A stretch of DNA of 64,000 nucleotides, taken from NCBI GenBank assembly GCA_013348845.1, contig CP054675.1, forward strand, positions 1,807,501 through 1,871,500, given 5' to 3'. The stretch comes from Candidatus Tepidiaquacella proteinivora. GTDB taxonomy: Bacteria > Bacteroidota > Ignavibacteria > Tepidaquicellales > Tepidaquicellaceae. The notes beneath the pieces were generated by a model. It did not search any database. It was given only the letters and a program-made list of their open reading frames with translations, and was not told the DNA's origin. Shown in pieces: positions 48,263-58,030 of the stretch (position 1 is its first letter; every line of letters starts with the position of its first letter). The position numbers were made by a program, and so were the translations under genes.

Positions 48263-49174
48263 CTAACCTTTTAAAAAAAGCCCAAAGAGTGGAACAAATT
48301 TATTCCCTTCTGTCTTTAGCTTTTTTTCAATTTGTTTCTTATCATTAATAGGAAAAGCTTCAAAAGGATTGGGCATCTTAAAGTTAATATAACTGAACTT
48401 TTTTGAAAGAAATTTACATACATCCTCGGTATAATCTTCTCCATAAACCATTGCTAATTTAATCTGGTTTAAGTAAATCTCTTTCTTGAGATTGGAAAAT
48501 AGTTTTAAAAGTTTATCCTGATAATTAACATCTTTGAAATGAATAAAATTGTAGTATCTAATTCCCTTTTGACCGGTTATACTAATGTCAACCCGATTTC
48601 TTTTGCACCCGATAGAAATAATTTCATTAGTATAAGTATTATCAACAAAAATATTATTAGCATATTTATCAGCTGCAAAATGATCAAGATCTAATAAATT
48701 TATTTGCATCCTGCAATTATGAAAAATTTTTCTTATAATTTCTAATTTTGAATTTTCAATTGCTGCAATTAGTGTAGCTTTTATTCCTGATGCGAATTTA
48801 TATTCGTTTAATTTATAATAATTAATTTTAAAATTTTTATAACTATCAGGGTAATAATTAGAAATATCCCATAATATGTATGTATTTATGTTTGATTCTG
48901 AATCATCTATGTCCAATGGAACTACATTCAGAAAGGAATAACTTGTATCTAACAGTAGTAATATTTTATAGGAAGAATAATTTAAATTCTTTAAAGAATC
49001 TTTTATTAAAGAGCAAGCTTCTGAAATAAAAGTATCATCGTAATTTCCAAATTTAAAACATTCTGAAAAACTAAAAGGAATATCCACACTTTTTGCAAGT
49101 GTAATTTCTCGTTGTGAATTTATCTCAAGAAACCTTATAGTTCTGTCGTATATTCCTATTACAAGGGTATTCAA
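48263..49174 (-). CDS. PilM-like actin-fold protein
   Basis: 303-residue protein with ASKHA-type features: an N-terminal strand pair (TLVIGIYDRTIRFLEI), a middle region matching PilM (VPLDIDDSESNINTYILWDI then SNYYPDSYKNFKINYYKL), a following ATLIAAIENSKLEIIRKIF and a second phosphate-like loop region ISIGCKRNRVDISI, ending FVPLFGLFLKG. PilM proteins are cytoplasmic ATP-binding organisers of type IV pili and related secretion and DNA-uptake machines. pilN and pilO are not adjacent. A ComEA-like gene lies immediately upstream (10 bp). The family call is moderate: identity to classical PilM is low and no TM helix is present. Confidence 0.6.
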   Translation of the reverse strand: MNTLVIGIYDRTIRFLEINSQREITLAKSVDIPFSFSECFKFGNYDDTFISEACSLIKDSLKNLNYSSYKILLLLDTSYSFLNVVPLDIDDSESNINTYILWDISNYYPDSYKNFKINYYKLNEYKFASGIKATLIAAIENSKLEIIRKIFHNCRMQINLLDLDHFAADKYANNIFVDNTYTNEIISIGCKRNRVDISITGQKGIRYYNFIHFKDVNYQDKLLKLFSNLKKEIYLNQIKLAMVYGEDYTEDVCKFLSKKFSYINFKMPNPFEAFPINDKKQIEKKLKTEGNKFVPLFGLFLKG

Positions 49175-49184
49175 TTATTTATTG

Positions 49185-49763
49185 TTAGTTTACAGTAATG
49201 TATTTTTTTAATTTTTCAAATTTCTTTTTCCCAATACCTTTAACCTTCATTATATCTTCAATTTTTTTAAAACCATTGTGGTCTCTTCTATAGGTAATTA
49301 TTCTCTCAGCCATAGTTTCACCTATACCCGGTAGAGCCATTAATTCTTCTTTTGTTGCAATGTTTATATTTATAACTTTTCCTTCAAGAGCATCTTCTTT
49401 TTTACTTTTCTTATTTTTGGTTTTCTTGATTGAATCTTCAACTAACTTCAACCTGTCTTCTAATTCACGTTCCTTAATGCTATCCTGAATTATTGTTTCT
49501 TGCTCAATAAGATTGATTTCTTCCGGGTTTGTATCTTTTATAACTAATCCATACTTTATTTTGTTTATTTTATCAGAACCCTTGTAAAACTCTTCTGTTA
49601 CTTTACTATAATCATAATTACCGGTAGAGCTTAATAATAACTTTACATATTTAATTGAGAAGCCTAAAACTAATACTAATGTAAGTATTAAAATAACCTT
49701 CTTTTCACTTTTAGTGAAATTCAATCTATTAAATATGTCTTTTATTTTATTTAAGACAGACAA
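49185..49763 (-). CDS. ComEA-like helix-hairpin-helix DNA-binding protein
   Basis: 192-residue protein with an N-terminal membrane anchor (residues 22-42: KKVILILTLVLVLGFSIKYV), a charged linker (about 60-125), and a C-terminal ComEA HhH domain: INIATKEELMALPGIGETMAERI then FKKIEDIMKVKGIGKKKFEKL. In competent bacteria ComEA is the periplasmic DNA receptor. The same domain also occurs in proteins of unknown role, so competence is only an inference. It is followed after 10 bp by the PilM-like gene. Confidence 0.85.
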   Translation of the reverse strand: MSVLNKIKDIFNRLNFTKSEKKVILILTLVLVLGFSIKYVKLLLSSTGNYDYSKVTEEFYKGSDKINKIKYGLVIKDTNPEEINLIEQETIIQDSIKERELEDRLKLVEDSIKKTKNKKSKKEDALEGKVININIATKEELMALPGIGETMAERIITYRRDHNGFKKIEDIMKVKGIGKKKFEKLKKYITVN

Positions 49764-49808
49764 AATTTCTTATTAGTAGCTAAGTTGATATTTTATTAAG
49801 ATACTTCT

Positions 49809-50690
49809 TTATGGATTAAAATTATTTTTTGAATCCTTGTTTATTTTTACATCAATTATAACTTTGTATATATCATTGGGTTGGTCATAATATAAATCTC
49901 TGATTAATAATAAGCCATAAACCCTTCTTCCCTGATTTTGCCCTGGATATCTGCCTTTAAGATAAAATGAATACACAGGTCTTAAAGATGAACCGACTGG
50001 AAAAACATTGAAGTATTGGGTATAATGATATCCAAAATCCCAGTCAGGATTAATTTCTCTACCTACAACATCCCATCTTTTTGATAGAGTATCAAATTGG
50101 GATTTCGTGTACATACCAAGTAGTTCGCTAAACTCAGTTTCATAACCCGCAGGTAGAATGTTATTTAATGATAAATGTCCTGACCGAAAATAAAAATTAT
50201 ATCTTGTACCATTTGAATCTTTAAACTGTATATCCCTTATTGGATTATTTTCGGTTACTACTTTACCTTCTAAAAGGTCAACACCGCTAAAAGATGAACC
50301 CGTAAATGATTCATTAACAACTAATCCATTAAATACCATAATATCTCCATAGGTCATGTTTACATTTACAGTTACAGTATCCTTTCCACTAACAGTTCTT
50401 GCTACGGTATCTGTTTTGTAATTTATTTTTGAAAAAATTATTAAATACGAACCCTTTTCCAGTTTGGTTAATTTATATTGACCATTTATATCAGTTGTAT
50501 CTACATCTGATGCAGGGCTTGTTCTTACATAAACCCCTTGGAGTGGTTGGTTTGTTAATAAATCTCTGACTACCCCCATTATTACACTTTCACCTGATTT
50601 TGGAGAGGTTGTTTGTTCACAGGAATAAAAAAGAAACAGTGATACCATAATAGTGGTAATAAAAGCGATGAATAATAATTTTTGTTTCAT
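49809..50690 (-). CDS. Lipoprotein with carboxypeptidase-like regulatory domain
   Basis: 293-residue lipoprotein: signal MKQKLLFIAFITTIMVSLFL followed by FYSC with the lipidated Cys24. Residues about 35-115 form a CarboxypepD_reg-like domain (MGVVRDLLTNQPLQGVYVRT, TTDINGQYKLTKLEKGSYLI). The rest, up to 293, has no recognised domain. It overlaps the YmdB-type phosphodiesterase gene by 4 bp. Confidence 0.8.
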   Translation of the reverse strand: MKQKLLFIAFITTIMVSLFLFYSCEQTTSPKSGESVIMGVVRDLLTNQPLQGVYVRTSPASDVDTTDINGQYKLTKLEKGSYLIIFSKINYKTDTVARTVSGKDTVTVNVNMTYGDIMVFNGLVVNESFTGSSFSGVDLLEGKVVTENNPIRDIQFKDSNGTRYNFYFRSGHLSLNNILPAGYETEFSELLGMYTKSQFDTLSKRWDVVGREINPDWDFGYHYTQYFNVFPVGSSLRPVYSFYLKGRYPGQNQGRRVYGLLLIRDLYYDQPNDIYKVIIDVKINKDSKNNFNP

Positions 50691-51508
50691 TGATTTTTAA
50701 TTTTATTGTTTAATGAATTTGGTTTAATTATAAATTCTATTTTTTGAGTTCTATTTGTTTTGCTATCAATGCTGATAACTACTCCGCAAACTCTTGAGTT
50801 ATTTTCAGCGACCTCAAACTTTTGTGGGGTTGCATATAAAAACCTTTTAATTGAGGATTCTTTGTCCATACCTATTACCGAATCGTATGGTCCTGTCATT
50901 CCAACATCTGTAATGTATGCAGTACCGTTTGTTAGTATGCGTGCATCAGCGGTTGGTATATGGGTGTGAGTGCCTATAACAGCATTTGCTCTTCCATCTA
51001 CATACCAGGCAAAAGCCATTTTTTCAGCTGTGATTTCTGCGTGAAAATCAACAATGATTATATCAACTTCATTCGAAACTACATCATATATCGTATCAAA
51101 AGCCCTAAAAGGACAATCAATTGGCTTCATATATATTCTTCCTTGCAAATTTGCAATACATATTTGTTTATTAGTATTCGGTATACTGTATATTCCATAA
51201 CCTTTTCCGTATGCACCTTTCGGATAATTAAAAGGTCTTAAAATCCTTTCTGAGTTATTTATATACTTGTGGCTTTGTATTTTGTCCATCGTATGATTTC
51301 CACCTGTAAGGACATCGATTTTTAGGTTTAAGAGTTTATTCGCATCTTTTTCGAGCAAACCAATTCCGTTTGAAATATTTTCTGCATTTGCAATTGTGAA
51401 GTCAATACTATGTTCTGAAATAATATTATCTAAATAAGACGATAAAATATTTAAGCCTGGTTCTCCTATTATATCTCCGATGAAAAGTATGTTTATATTT
51501 TCTTTCAA
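50687..51508 (-). CDS. TIGR00282/YmdB-type metallophosphoesterase
   Basis: 273-residue cytoplasmic phosphoesterase. Family blocks: NILFIGDIIGEPGLNIL at the start, ANAENISNGIGL, GGNHTMDK, DFHAEITAEKMAFAWY and GTHTHIPTADARIL, with the metal ligands Asp, Glu, Asn and His in place. YmdB in Bacillus hydrolyses cyclic nucleotides and affects biofilm; the role here is not known. It follows the YkvA gene by 14 bp and overlaps the lipoprotein gene by 4 bp. Confidence 0.93.
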   Translation of the reverse strand: MKENINILFIGDIIGEPGLNILSSYLDNIISEHSIDFTIANAENISNGIGLLEKDANKLLNLKIDVLTGGNHTMDKIQSHKYINNSERILRPFNYPKGAYGKGYGIYSIPNTNKQICIANLQGRIYMKPIDCPFRAFDTIYDVVSNEVDIIIVDFHAEITAEKMAFAWYVDGRANAVIGTHTHIPTADARILTNGTAYITDVGMTGPYDSVIGMDKESSIKRFLYATPQKFEVAENNSRVCGVVISIDSKTNRTQKIEFIIKPNSLNNKIKNQ

Positions 51509-51522
51509 GAAATTTGATTTTC

Positions 51523-51942
51523 TTAAAAAACTCCTTCAAGTGGATAATTTTTCCATTCTGCATACTTAACTAAATCACTCTTTATCGCTTTAAAAACCGT
51601 AGCCATCATTATTGCATCATCAGTAATTCCAAAAACCGGAATGATATCAGCAATTAAATCAAACGGGTTCCAGAAATATAAAATAGCTAAAGCAAGTAAG
51701 GATATTGTTCGCCAGGGTATTTTTTTATATAATCCTGATTTATAATCATTAATAAATGAAATCGCGAGGTTAATTTGTTTAAAGAGTTTCAGAAATTTAT
51801 TTAAGTCAAGTGTATTTGCTTTTTTTAATATTTTATTTTCTCCTTTTGTATCTTTAACAATTTTATCTAAGTCATTTTCAATTATTTTTTGGGATGCTTC
51901 CTCTAATTCTAATATTCTTTCATCTTCTTTTGTATTTTTCAT
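51523..51942 (-). CDS. YkvA/DUF1232 membrane protein
   Basis: 139-residue protein with the DUF1232 core YFWNPFDLIADIIPVFGITDDAIM near residue 95-120 and one or two hydrophobic helices around 80-120. The N-terminal 60 residues are charged and helical. No function is established for this family. It sits between the dipeptidase and YmdB-type genes in the leftward run. Confidence 0.85.
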   Translation of the reverse strand: MKNTKEDERILELEEASQKIIENDLDKIVKDTKGENKILKKANTLDLNKFLKLFKQINLAISFINDYKSGLYKKIPWRTISLLALAILYFWNPFDLIADIIPVFGITDDAIMMATVFKAIKSDLVKYAEWKNYPLEGVF

Positions 51943-52020
51943 ATTAATATTTGTTTACAATCTAATACCTATAAATTAAAAATAATATATTTTATCTGCT
52001 ATATAGAATGGTTTCTATAA

Positions 52021-53334
52021 TTATCCGCATACTTCTTTGAATACTCTTAAAAAATTCAGACCTAAAATTTTTCTGATTTCTGTTTCTGTATATCCTCTTT
52101 CAGCAAGTTTCTTTGTCAATAAAGGAAAACATGTTGCATCATACAAATCAAAGGGAGGGTTTATCCCGCCATCAAAATCTGTTCCGATGCCAATATAATC
52201 TATCCCAACGAGTTGTTTTATATAATCAATATGGTCTATTAAATCGTCAATTGAAACTTCGTTTGCCGGAGTGGCTTCCTCGAGAAATTTTGCAAGTTCC
52301 TCGTAATACTTAATTTTATCATTCTTATAGCTGTTATAAATTTCTGTTATTTCCTTTTTATATATCTCATTTGCATTTTTAGAATCTTTTGCTGCATCAG
52401 ATACAATAAACCAGTCTAAAAAATTTATCATTATTATTCCATTTTTATTTGCTACAGCTTTTATTTGCTTATCTGTCAGATTTCTGTAATGTTGGCAAAG
52501 TGTATAACAATTAGAATGTGATGCAATAATTGGATCCTGTGTTGTCTCAATTACATCCCAAAATGATTGTTCACCTAAATGGGATACATCAATTAACATT
52601 CCGACTTTATTCATCCTCCGTACAACTTCCTTTCCAAATTTTGTTAAACCACCCTTTTTACCATTTGCTTCATCTTTTGCTGAGACACCAATTTTGTTGG
52701 AATTATTCCAGGTTAACCCTATATACCTTACCCCTTTTTCAAAAAATAAATCGATATTATCAAGGTTATCTTCAATTGCAGTACCCCCCTCAATTCCCAT
52801 CATAATAGCAATTTTACCCGCTTGTGTAATTCTTTTTATGTCTGAATAATTAAAGGCAACCTCAATTGAGTTTTGATATTTTTTTTCTAAATTATTTAGT
52901 AAGTCAATCTGTTCTAAAACATACGCTTTTGACCTGTTAAAATGTTTTGGTGGTATATATAAGGCTAAAAATTGGATGTCAATTCCTCCTTCTTCAAGTC
53001 TTTGAATCCCTGTTTGGGTTTTAGAATCTTTTGAATAGAAGTCACAGTTTTCATGTCTTACTTTATATAACAAATCGTTATGAGCATCAATTAATACAGC
53101 ATCAAAATGTAATTCATACCATTCTTTTTCAGGGTCAGTGGTAATTAGTATAGGATTTATTAAATAATCTCTTGTTGTATCTTGTATCGTATCTTTCCCG
53201 GTACTTGTTTTATCTTTGTAAGAATTGTTATACTTTTGACTGCATGTAGCGGTTTTTGTGATAAAATATAATGTTAAAGCTAATGCTATAAAAATTATAA
53301 CAATCCAAATTATATTAATTTTTCTAATATTCAT
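52021..53334 (-). CDS. Membrane-anchored M19-family dipeptidase
   Basis: 437-residue zinc dipeptidase of the renal dipeptidase type. An N-terminal anchor (residues 8-26) is followed by the metal motif LIDAHNDLLYKV (His-x-Asp), GIEGGTAIEDN (bridging Glu), LIDVSHLGEQSFWDVI and IASHSNCYTLCQHYRNLTD (His ligands), and IGIGTDFDGG. Substrates are likely dipeptides outside the cytoplasmic membrane. The start overlaps the DUF2007 gene by 11 bp. Confidence 0.94.
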   Translation of the reverse strand: MNIRKINIIWIVIIFIALALTLYFITKTATCSQKYNNSYKDKTSTGKDTIQDTTRDYLINPILITTDPEKEWYELHFDAVLIDAHNDLLYKVRHENCDFYSKDSKTQTGIQRLEEGGIDIQFLALYIPPKHFNRSKAYVLEQIDLLNNLEKKYQNSIEVAFNYSDIKRITQAGKIAIMMGIEGGTAIEDNLDNIDLFFEKGVRYIGLTWNNSNKIGVSAKDEANGKKGGLTKFGKEVVRRMNKVGMLIDVSHLGEQSFWDVIETTQDPIIASHSNCYTLCQHYRNLTDKQIKAVANKNGIIMINFLDWFIVSDAAKDSKNANEIYKKEITEIYNSYKNDKIKYYEELAKFLEEATPANEVSIDDLIDHIDYIKQLVGIDYIGIGTDFDGGINPPFDLYDATCFPLLTKKLAERGYTETEIRKILGLNFLRVFKEVCG

Positions 53335-53590
53335 AATCGTCGTTTAAAAGATTAGACTTATCAGTATATAAAGCTAATTTAGCTCTTTCTTCGTCTTCAG
53401 GTTTTACAAATATTTTTATTGGTTGTTTTAAAGCCATTCTTGCTAAAGGAGTATTGAATGTTTCCATCGTTACGGTTAGCTGAGATTCTCCTGTTATTTC
53501 AAACCATATTTCTTCATCCATTAGTTTTGCTTTTGCAAGACTTGCTTCCATTGGGTCATAGGTCTTATATATTTCTATTAAATTTCCCAT
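53324..53590 (-). CDS. DUF2007 putative signal-transducing protein
   Basis: 88-residue single-domain protein with the DUF2007 pattern: an opening LIEIYKTYDPMEASLAKAKL, the variable strand, then PIKIFVKPEDEERAKLAL. Such small domains bind metals or act as partners of larger proteins. 4 bp after the SPFH gene; it overlaps the dipeptidase gene by 11 bp. Confidence 0.82.
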   Translation of the reverse strand: MGNLIEIYKTYDPMEASLAKAKLMDEEIWFEITGESQLTVTMETFNTPLARMALKQPIKIFVKPEDEERAKLALYTDKSNLLNDDYEY

Positions 53591-53594
53591 AATA

Positions 53595-54515
53595 CTAACG
53601 ATTAAGATTTAATAATGGCATTAATTTCTGATCATAGGGGGCTATGATGAAAGTACTGTTTTTGGAGTTGATAACATCTTTTAGAGTTTCGATATATTTC
53701 CATTGTAAATATTGAGAATTTATTGTATTCGAAATTATCTTTTGTGCTTCTGCAATCCCTGATGCTTCAACCTTTTTTCGTTCTGCTTCCTGTTTTTCTT
53801 TTTGTAATATATATACCATCTGTTGAGCCCGCTGTTCAGCTGCTATTTTTTCGTCTATCGCTTCTCTTACTTTTTCAGGTAACTCTACATTTCTTAATAA
53901 AACTCTTTCTAATAATATTCCTCTTCCCTCAAATGCTCCTTCCAGATTCTTTGTTACATCTGAAACAAAATCATTCCTTTTTGTTGAATAAATATCAGTT
54001 GCAGTATATTTTACAGATATATCTCTTAATGCTGTTCTTATTGCAGGTCTTACTATTTTTTCTGTATAATCTAACCCAATAGTTCTTAATACATTTGGGG
54101 CATCCACAGCATTTACTCTATACCATACAGTTACATCAAGCCTGATTGTCAACCCATCTGATGTTAATGTTGTTATTGCATCATCTCCCGTCCTTTGTCC
54201 TTCCTCTCTTACTACACTCATTGTATATGCCTGGGTTTTTACATCAATTATTTCTACTGTCATTAAGGGGTTTATTATGTTTAATCCGCTATATAACACA
54301 TTATCTTGAACTTTACCAAATAAAATTGGGACACCTACTTCACCGGGCCCTACCTGTACAAGAGAAGAGAACACAATTACTAATACTATTCCCGCAATCA
54401 AAAGAATTGTAAGAATTTTAGTTACTTTTAATGCGGACTTATTATCTGCTGTTTGCTTTTTTGCAATCAGTACTATTACGAGTAAAATAATTAAGAGAAT
54501 TAATATTGCTAACAT
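53595..54515 (-). CDS. SPFH/prohibitin-family membrane protein
   Basis: 306 residues. Two hydrophobic helices at about 1-18 and 34-52, then the SPFH/band-7 domain (VQVGPGEVGVPILFGKVQ through VRPAIRTALRDISVKYTATDIY) and a C-terminal coiled coil (about 215-265: VREAIDEKIAAEQRAQQMVY, QKEKQEAERKKVEASGIAEA). These proteins form membrane microdomain cages, often around FtsH or other proteases. FtsH-modulator HflC and prohibitin are the nearest groups; the exact subgroup is uncertain. It lies 19 bp after the ctp gene. Confidence 0.88.
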   Translation of the reverse strand: MLAILILLIILLVIVLIAKKQTADNKSALKVTKILTILLIAGIVLVIVFSSLVQVGPGEVGVPILFGKVQDNVLYSGLNIINPLMTVEIIDVKTQAYTMSVVREEGQRTGDDAITTLTSDGLTIRLDVTVWYRVNAVDAPNVLRTIGLDYTEKIVRPAIRTALRDISVKYTATDIYSTKRNDFVSDVTKNLEGAFEGRGILLERVLLRNVELPEKVREAIDEKIAAEQRAQQMVYILQKEKQEAERKKVEASGIAEAQKIISNTINSQYLQWKYIETLKDVINSKNSTFIIAPYDQKLMPLLNLNR

Positions 54516-54534
54516 TTTTTTATAATTAAGTTTT

Positions 54535-56229
54535 TTAATTTTGTTTATTTAAGATATTATTATATTTATAAATGTCTTTCACAATACTAATTGCTTCAAG
54601 AAGTTGCGCATCTGTTGAAAAAGATTTTTTAATACGTTCTTCTTCATTTAATAATTTTCTATCAATTTCATTTTCAATTATCCTTTTGATTTCTTCTTTT
54701 ACTGATAAAAATTCTTTCTCTGATTCTTTCTTAGATATTTCAATAAGATTCTCTATTTTATTGATATAGCTATCTGAATATTTCTTTTTTTTAGCGGCTT
54801 CTAATATTTCTGTTAATTTAATTTCTTCTGCGGAAGAATAAAACATTTCATTATCTTTTAAAAATTTCACAAACTCCTGGAAAACTAAGTCAGTACAGAT
54901 AAAAGTTTTAATTTCCGGATTTTTCTCTAAGTAATAGTTTGCGAACTTAAAGAAAGCATCTTTTTTTACAAGAAAATCATAAACCTCACCTTTCGGTATC
55001 TGCTCCACTTCAACATCGGGGGTTATACCACCATTTGCATAGACAGTTCGTCCATTAATTGTTTTAAAAGTTTGTCCTTCTTGTATAAATTTGTCCTTAA
55101 AAACCCCATACTTATTTTCAAGAAAATAATTTTTCTGTTGTATCCATCTACCAGATGGGGTAAAATATCGTTTCGTTGTAAGTTTCAATTTTGTACCATA
55201 ATTTAAATCTCTAATCTGTTGAACTAACCCTTTTCCTAAAGATTTTGTTCCAACAATTACTCCACGGTCAAGATCTTGTATTGCACCTGCAACAATCTCT
55301 GAAGCAGATGCCGTAGAACCATTAATTAATATTATTATCGGTATTTCTGGGGGTAATAATGGTTCTTCTCTTGAAAAGAATTTTTCTTCACTTTCCCTTT
55401 TTACGCCGGATGCATCTATTTGCTTTCCCTTTGTTATTAACAATAAGTTATTTTTAGGAACAAGTTTATTTAAAATTCCAATTGCTGCATCAAGTAACCC
55501 ACCTCCGTTATTTCTTAAATCTAATATTAAACCCTTTAGATTATTATTGGCTTTCAGAGTTTTAATAGTAGTCTCAATTTCATTAACTGAAGTCACAGTA
55601 AACCTTGATAATTTAATGTATCCTATTCCATCTGTTGTATCACCAATGAACCCTGAATAAGGAACATTTTTTAATATAATTTCCTGCCGTGTAAGAACCA
55701 CTTCAAAAGTTTCCTTATTTCTTTCAATTAAAAATTTAACCTGAGTCCCCGGTTCTCCTCTTACCATAATCCTTATCTTTTCAAGTTTTATCCCTTTAAT
55801 ATTTGTTCCATCAATTTCTAATATTATATCCCCTTTCCTTAATCCTTTTTTTTCAGCTTCGTATCCTGTCATAACATCAGATATTACTACAACACTATCA
55901 TGTAACTCAATTGCTATTCCAACCCCTCCGTATTTCCCAACTGTAATCAGATCCAATTCATCTTTACTTTTCTCATCATAATAAACAGTATAAGGGTCAA
56001 GAGTATTCAACATACCTTCAATTCCTGCTTTAATAAATCTGTCCACATCGAGTTCATCAATATAATTTAATGTGATCTCTTTATAAATATTCCCGAAAAT
56101 TTCCAGATTCCTGTTTATTCTTTCATAGATATCATCATTCTTTTCTAAGGTTATTCCGTAAAAAAGAATTATTGATATAAATATTAACAGATATGTGCGA
56201 AAAATTTTTTTAAAATTATTTGTTTTCAT
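54535..56229 (-). CDS. S41-family carboxyl-terminal processing protease
   Basis: 564-residue exported serine protease. An N-terminal hydrophobic signal or anchor (about 8-26) is followed by a PDZ domain (about 85-175, YGGVGIAIELHDSVVVISDV) and the S41 catalytic core with the nucleophile in ILINGSTASASEIVAGAIQD (Ser near 308) and the Lys of GTKSLGKGLVQQI about 25 residues on. The last 100 residues are Lys/Glu-rich and helical. It overlaps tmk by 4 bp. Roles in this family include envelope protein processing and prohead-like maturation; the substrate here is unknown. Confidence 0.93.
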   Translation of the reverse strand: MKTNNFKKIFRTYLLIFISIILFYGITLEKNDDIYERINRNLEIFGNIYKEITLNYIDELDVDRFIKAGIEGMLNTLDPYTVYYDEKSKDELDLITVGKYGGVGIAIELHDSVVVISDVMTGYEAEKKGLRKGDIILEIDGTNIKGIKLEKIRIMVRGEPGTQVKFLIERNKETFEVVLTRQEIILKNVPYSGFIGDTTDGIGYIKLSRFTVTSVNEIETTIKTLKANNNLKGLILDLRNNGGGLLDAAIGILNKLVPKNNLLLITKGKQIDASGVKRESEEKFFSREEPLLPPEIPIIILINGSTASASEIVAGAIQDLDRGVIVGTKSLGKGLVQQIRDLNYGTKLKLTTKRYFTPSGRWIQQKNYFLENKYGVFKDKFIQEGQTFKTINGRTVYANGGITPDVEVEQIPKGEVYDFLVKKDAFFKFANYYLEKNPEIKTFICTDLVFQEFVKFLKDNEMFYSSAEEIKLTEILEAAKKKKYSDSYINKIENLIEISKKESEKEFLSVKEEIKRIIENEIDRKLLNEEERIKKSFSTDAQLLEAISIVKDIYKYNNILNKQN

Positions 56230-56840
56230 ATTTTAAAATTTTTCAGAATTTTTAATATTTGATTATGAATATCACTAACAGGCTTGCAACCGTCAATTAT
56301 TTTAAATCTGTCTTTATTAGATTTTGCTAATTTCTTGTATCCCGCAATAATTTTTTTATAATAATTTATTTCTTTTGATTCAATTCTATCATTAACTTTT
56401 TTTATTATTCCTCTTCTTTTCATACTCTCTTCAAGTGGAATATCTATAAGGAAAGTTAAATCAGGTTTAAGATTTTCTGAAGCAATTTTGTTTATCTTAT
56501 TTATGTATTTTATATCCACCATACCACCATATCCCTGATATGCAGTTGAAGAATCATAATATCTATCACATATAACAATAAATCCCTTTTTGAGAAATGG
56601 TTTTATAATTTCTTTTGTTAATTGATACCTTGATGCAGAGAAAAGAAAAAATTCCGTTAAAGGGAAAATATTTTTGTTTCTTCTATCTAATAGTATTTTT
56701 CTTATTTTTTCTGAAACTAAAGTTCCTCCGGGTTCTCTTACAAAAATCACTTTTCTCCCTGCTTTTTTATAATGCTTATAAAGCAAAGCCGCTTGTGTTG
56801 TTTTGCCGCTTAAATCAATTCCTTCAAATGTTATAAACAA
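56226..56840 (-). CDS. tmk: Thymidylate kinase
   Basis: dTMP to dTDP kinase, 204 residues. P-loop GIDLSGKTTQ at 7-16 (Leu-Ser in place of the usual Gly-Ala), FVREPGGTLVSEKIR, FLFSASRYQL and the DR(Y/H) motif CDRYYDSSTAYQGYG are present. First gene of the twelve-gene leftward run that ends with coaD. The upstream spacer to 57015 is AT-rich and divergent. Confidence 0.96.
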   Translation of the reverse strand: MFITFEGIDLSGKTTQAALLYKHYKKAGRKVIFVREPGGTLVSEKIRKILLDRRNKNIFPLTEFFLFSASRYQLTKEIIKPFLKKGFIVICDRYYDSSTAYQGYGGMVDIKYINKINKIASENLKPDLTFLIDIPLEESMKRRGIIKKVNDRIESKEINYYKKIIAGYKKLAKSNKDRFKIIDGCKPVSDIHNQILKILKNFKI

Positions 56841-57014
56841 TTTAAATTATTTTGTTAATGTAATAAAGTATTTAATTAATATAATAGAACATTTATAGCT
56901 AAGAAATACAAAATTTAAACATTTTAACAATACAATAATAATTTAAAATATGTATATTTAAAAGCAATTTCAAAATATAAAAATTTTAATTAATTTATAT
57001 ATGTTAATAGTTAT

Positions 57015-57992
57015 TTGAAACCGAAGAATTACATATTTCCGATTATAATTTTATTACTTATAATTAGTGGATTTTATCTAAGTATTTTAAGATACCAAAA
57101 TCAGAATCTGCTACCCGAAAAATACGATTTTTTTCAAACTGGCAATATATTAAGTAATGCCCTTTTTTTCTTACTGCTGATTTTTTCCTTCCTTAATTTA
57201 TTTACTAAATCTAAATTTCCCAATAAAACAATTTTTTACTTTTTGATATTATCATTTTCATCGTTAGTTTGTTTATTTATTAGTGGTATTTCTAATGAAA
57301 AAGAAACAAAAGTGGTATTTTCAGCACTTTTCTTATTTTTAATATCTTTATTTTTAATCTCGCTTCTTACCGTATATTTTTCAAAATCTAAAAAAGTCCA
57401 TATTTTCAGAGATTTTATTTATACAATGATTATCGGAATTTTAGGATTTGTTTTTAATATTTTTCAAATTTATACATTTAAAGATGATTACAATTATATT
57501 ATGAAATCTAATGTTTCTGCTGATGCTGGGGTAATTCTTGGTGCAGCTGTCTGGGGTGGTAATAGACCCTCACCTGTTTTTAGGGAACGGATTAATAAAG
57601 GATATGAACTGTATGAGAAGAAAATTGTTCCTAAACTTGTTTTAACTGGTGGTGGATATGGCGGAGAACTTTCAGAAGCTGAAGTTGCTAAAAATGAATT
57701 AATTAGATATGGTATAAATGAGAATCATCTTATTGTAGAAAAAGAATCTTTCTCAACAATTGAACAAATTTTTTTTGTAAGGGATTTTTTGTATAACCGC
57801 TATAAGTGGAACAGAATTATTATTATTTCTGACGGGTTTCATTTATTTCGTTCCAGAGAACTTTGCAGATTTAATAATATGAATGTTCTTACTGTATCTA
57901 CTGATACTCCGTTGACTACCGAAAGCGCTTTAAATTTTTGTATTAAAGAAAGCATTGCTACTTTGTTTTTTTGGTTTTTTGGTATTGGGTAG
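57015..57992 (+). CDS. YdcF/SanA-type DUF218 membrane protein
   Basis: 325 residues starting at TTG 57015; no in-frame ATG precedes the first helix. Four TM helices occupy about residues 5-155. The DUF218 domain follows with AGVILGAAVWGGNRPSPVFR, then VLTGGGYGGELSEAEVAKNE and KESFSTIEQIFFVRDF. Such proteins are linked to envelope integrity and vancomycin sensitivity (SanA) in enterics, with unknown biochemistry. It is followed after 38 bp by nusB. Confidence 0.85.
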   Translation: MKPKNYIFPIIILLLIISGFYLSILRYQNQNLLPEKYDFFQTGNILSNALFFLLLIFSFLNLFTKSKFPNKTIFYFLILSFSSLVCLFISGISNEKETKVVFSALFLFLISLFLISLLTVYFSKSKKVHIFRDFIYTMIIGILGFVFNIFQIYTFKDDYNYIMKSNVSADAGVILGAAVWGGNRPSPVFRERINKGYELYEKKIVPKLVLTGGGYGGELSEAEVAKNELIRYGINENHLIVEKESFSTIEQIFFVRDFLYNRYKWNRIIIISDGFHLFRSRELCRFNNMNVLTVSTDTPLTTESALNFCIKESIATLFFWFFGIG

Positions 57993-58030
57993 TAAAAAAT
58001 TTTTATAATTTAATTAAATTTTATTAAATA

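Noticed and set aside
53723-54412. Rightward leucine-rich open frames opposite the SPFH gene
   Set aside because: Antisense shadows of a conserved SPFH protein; leucine-rich composition arises from the complementary codons.
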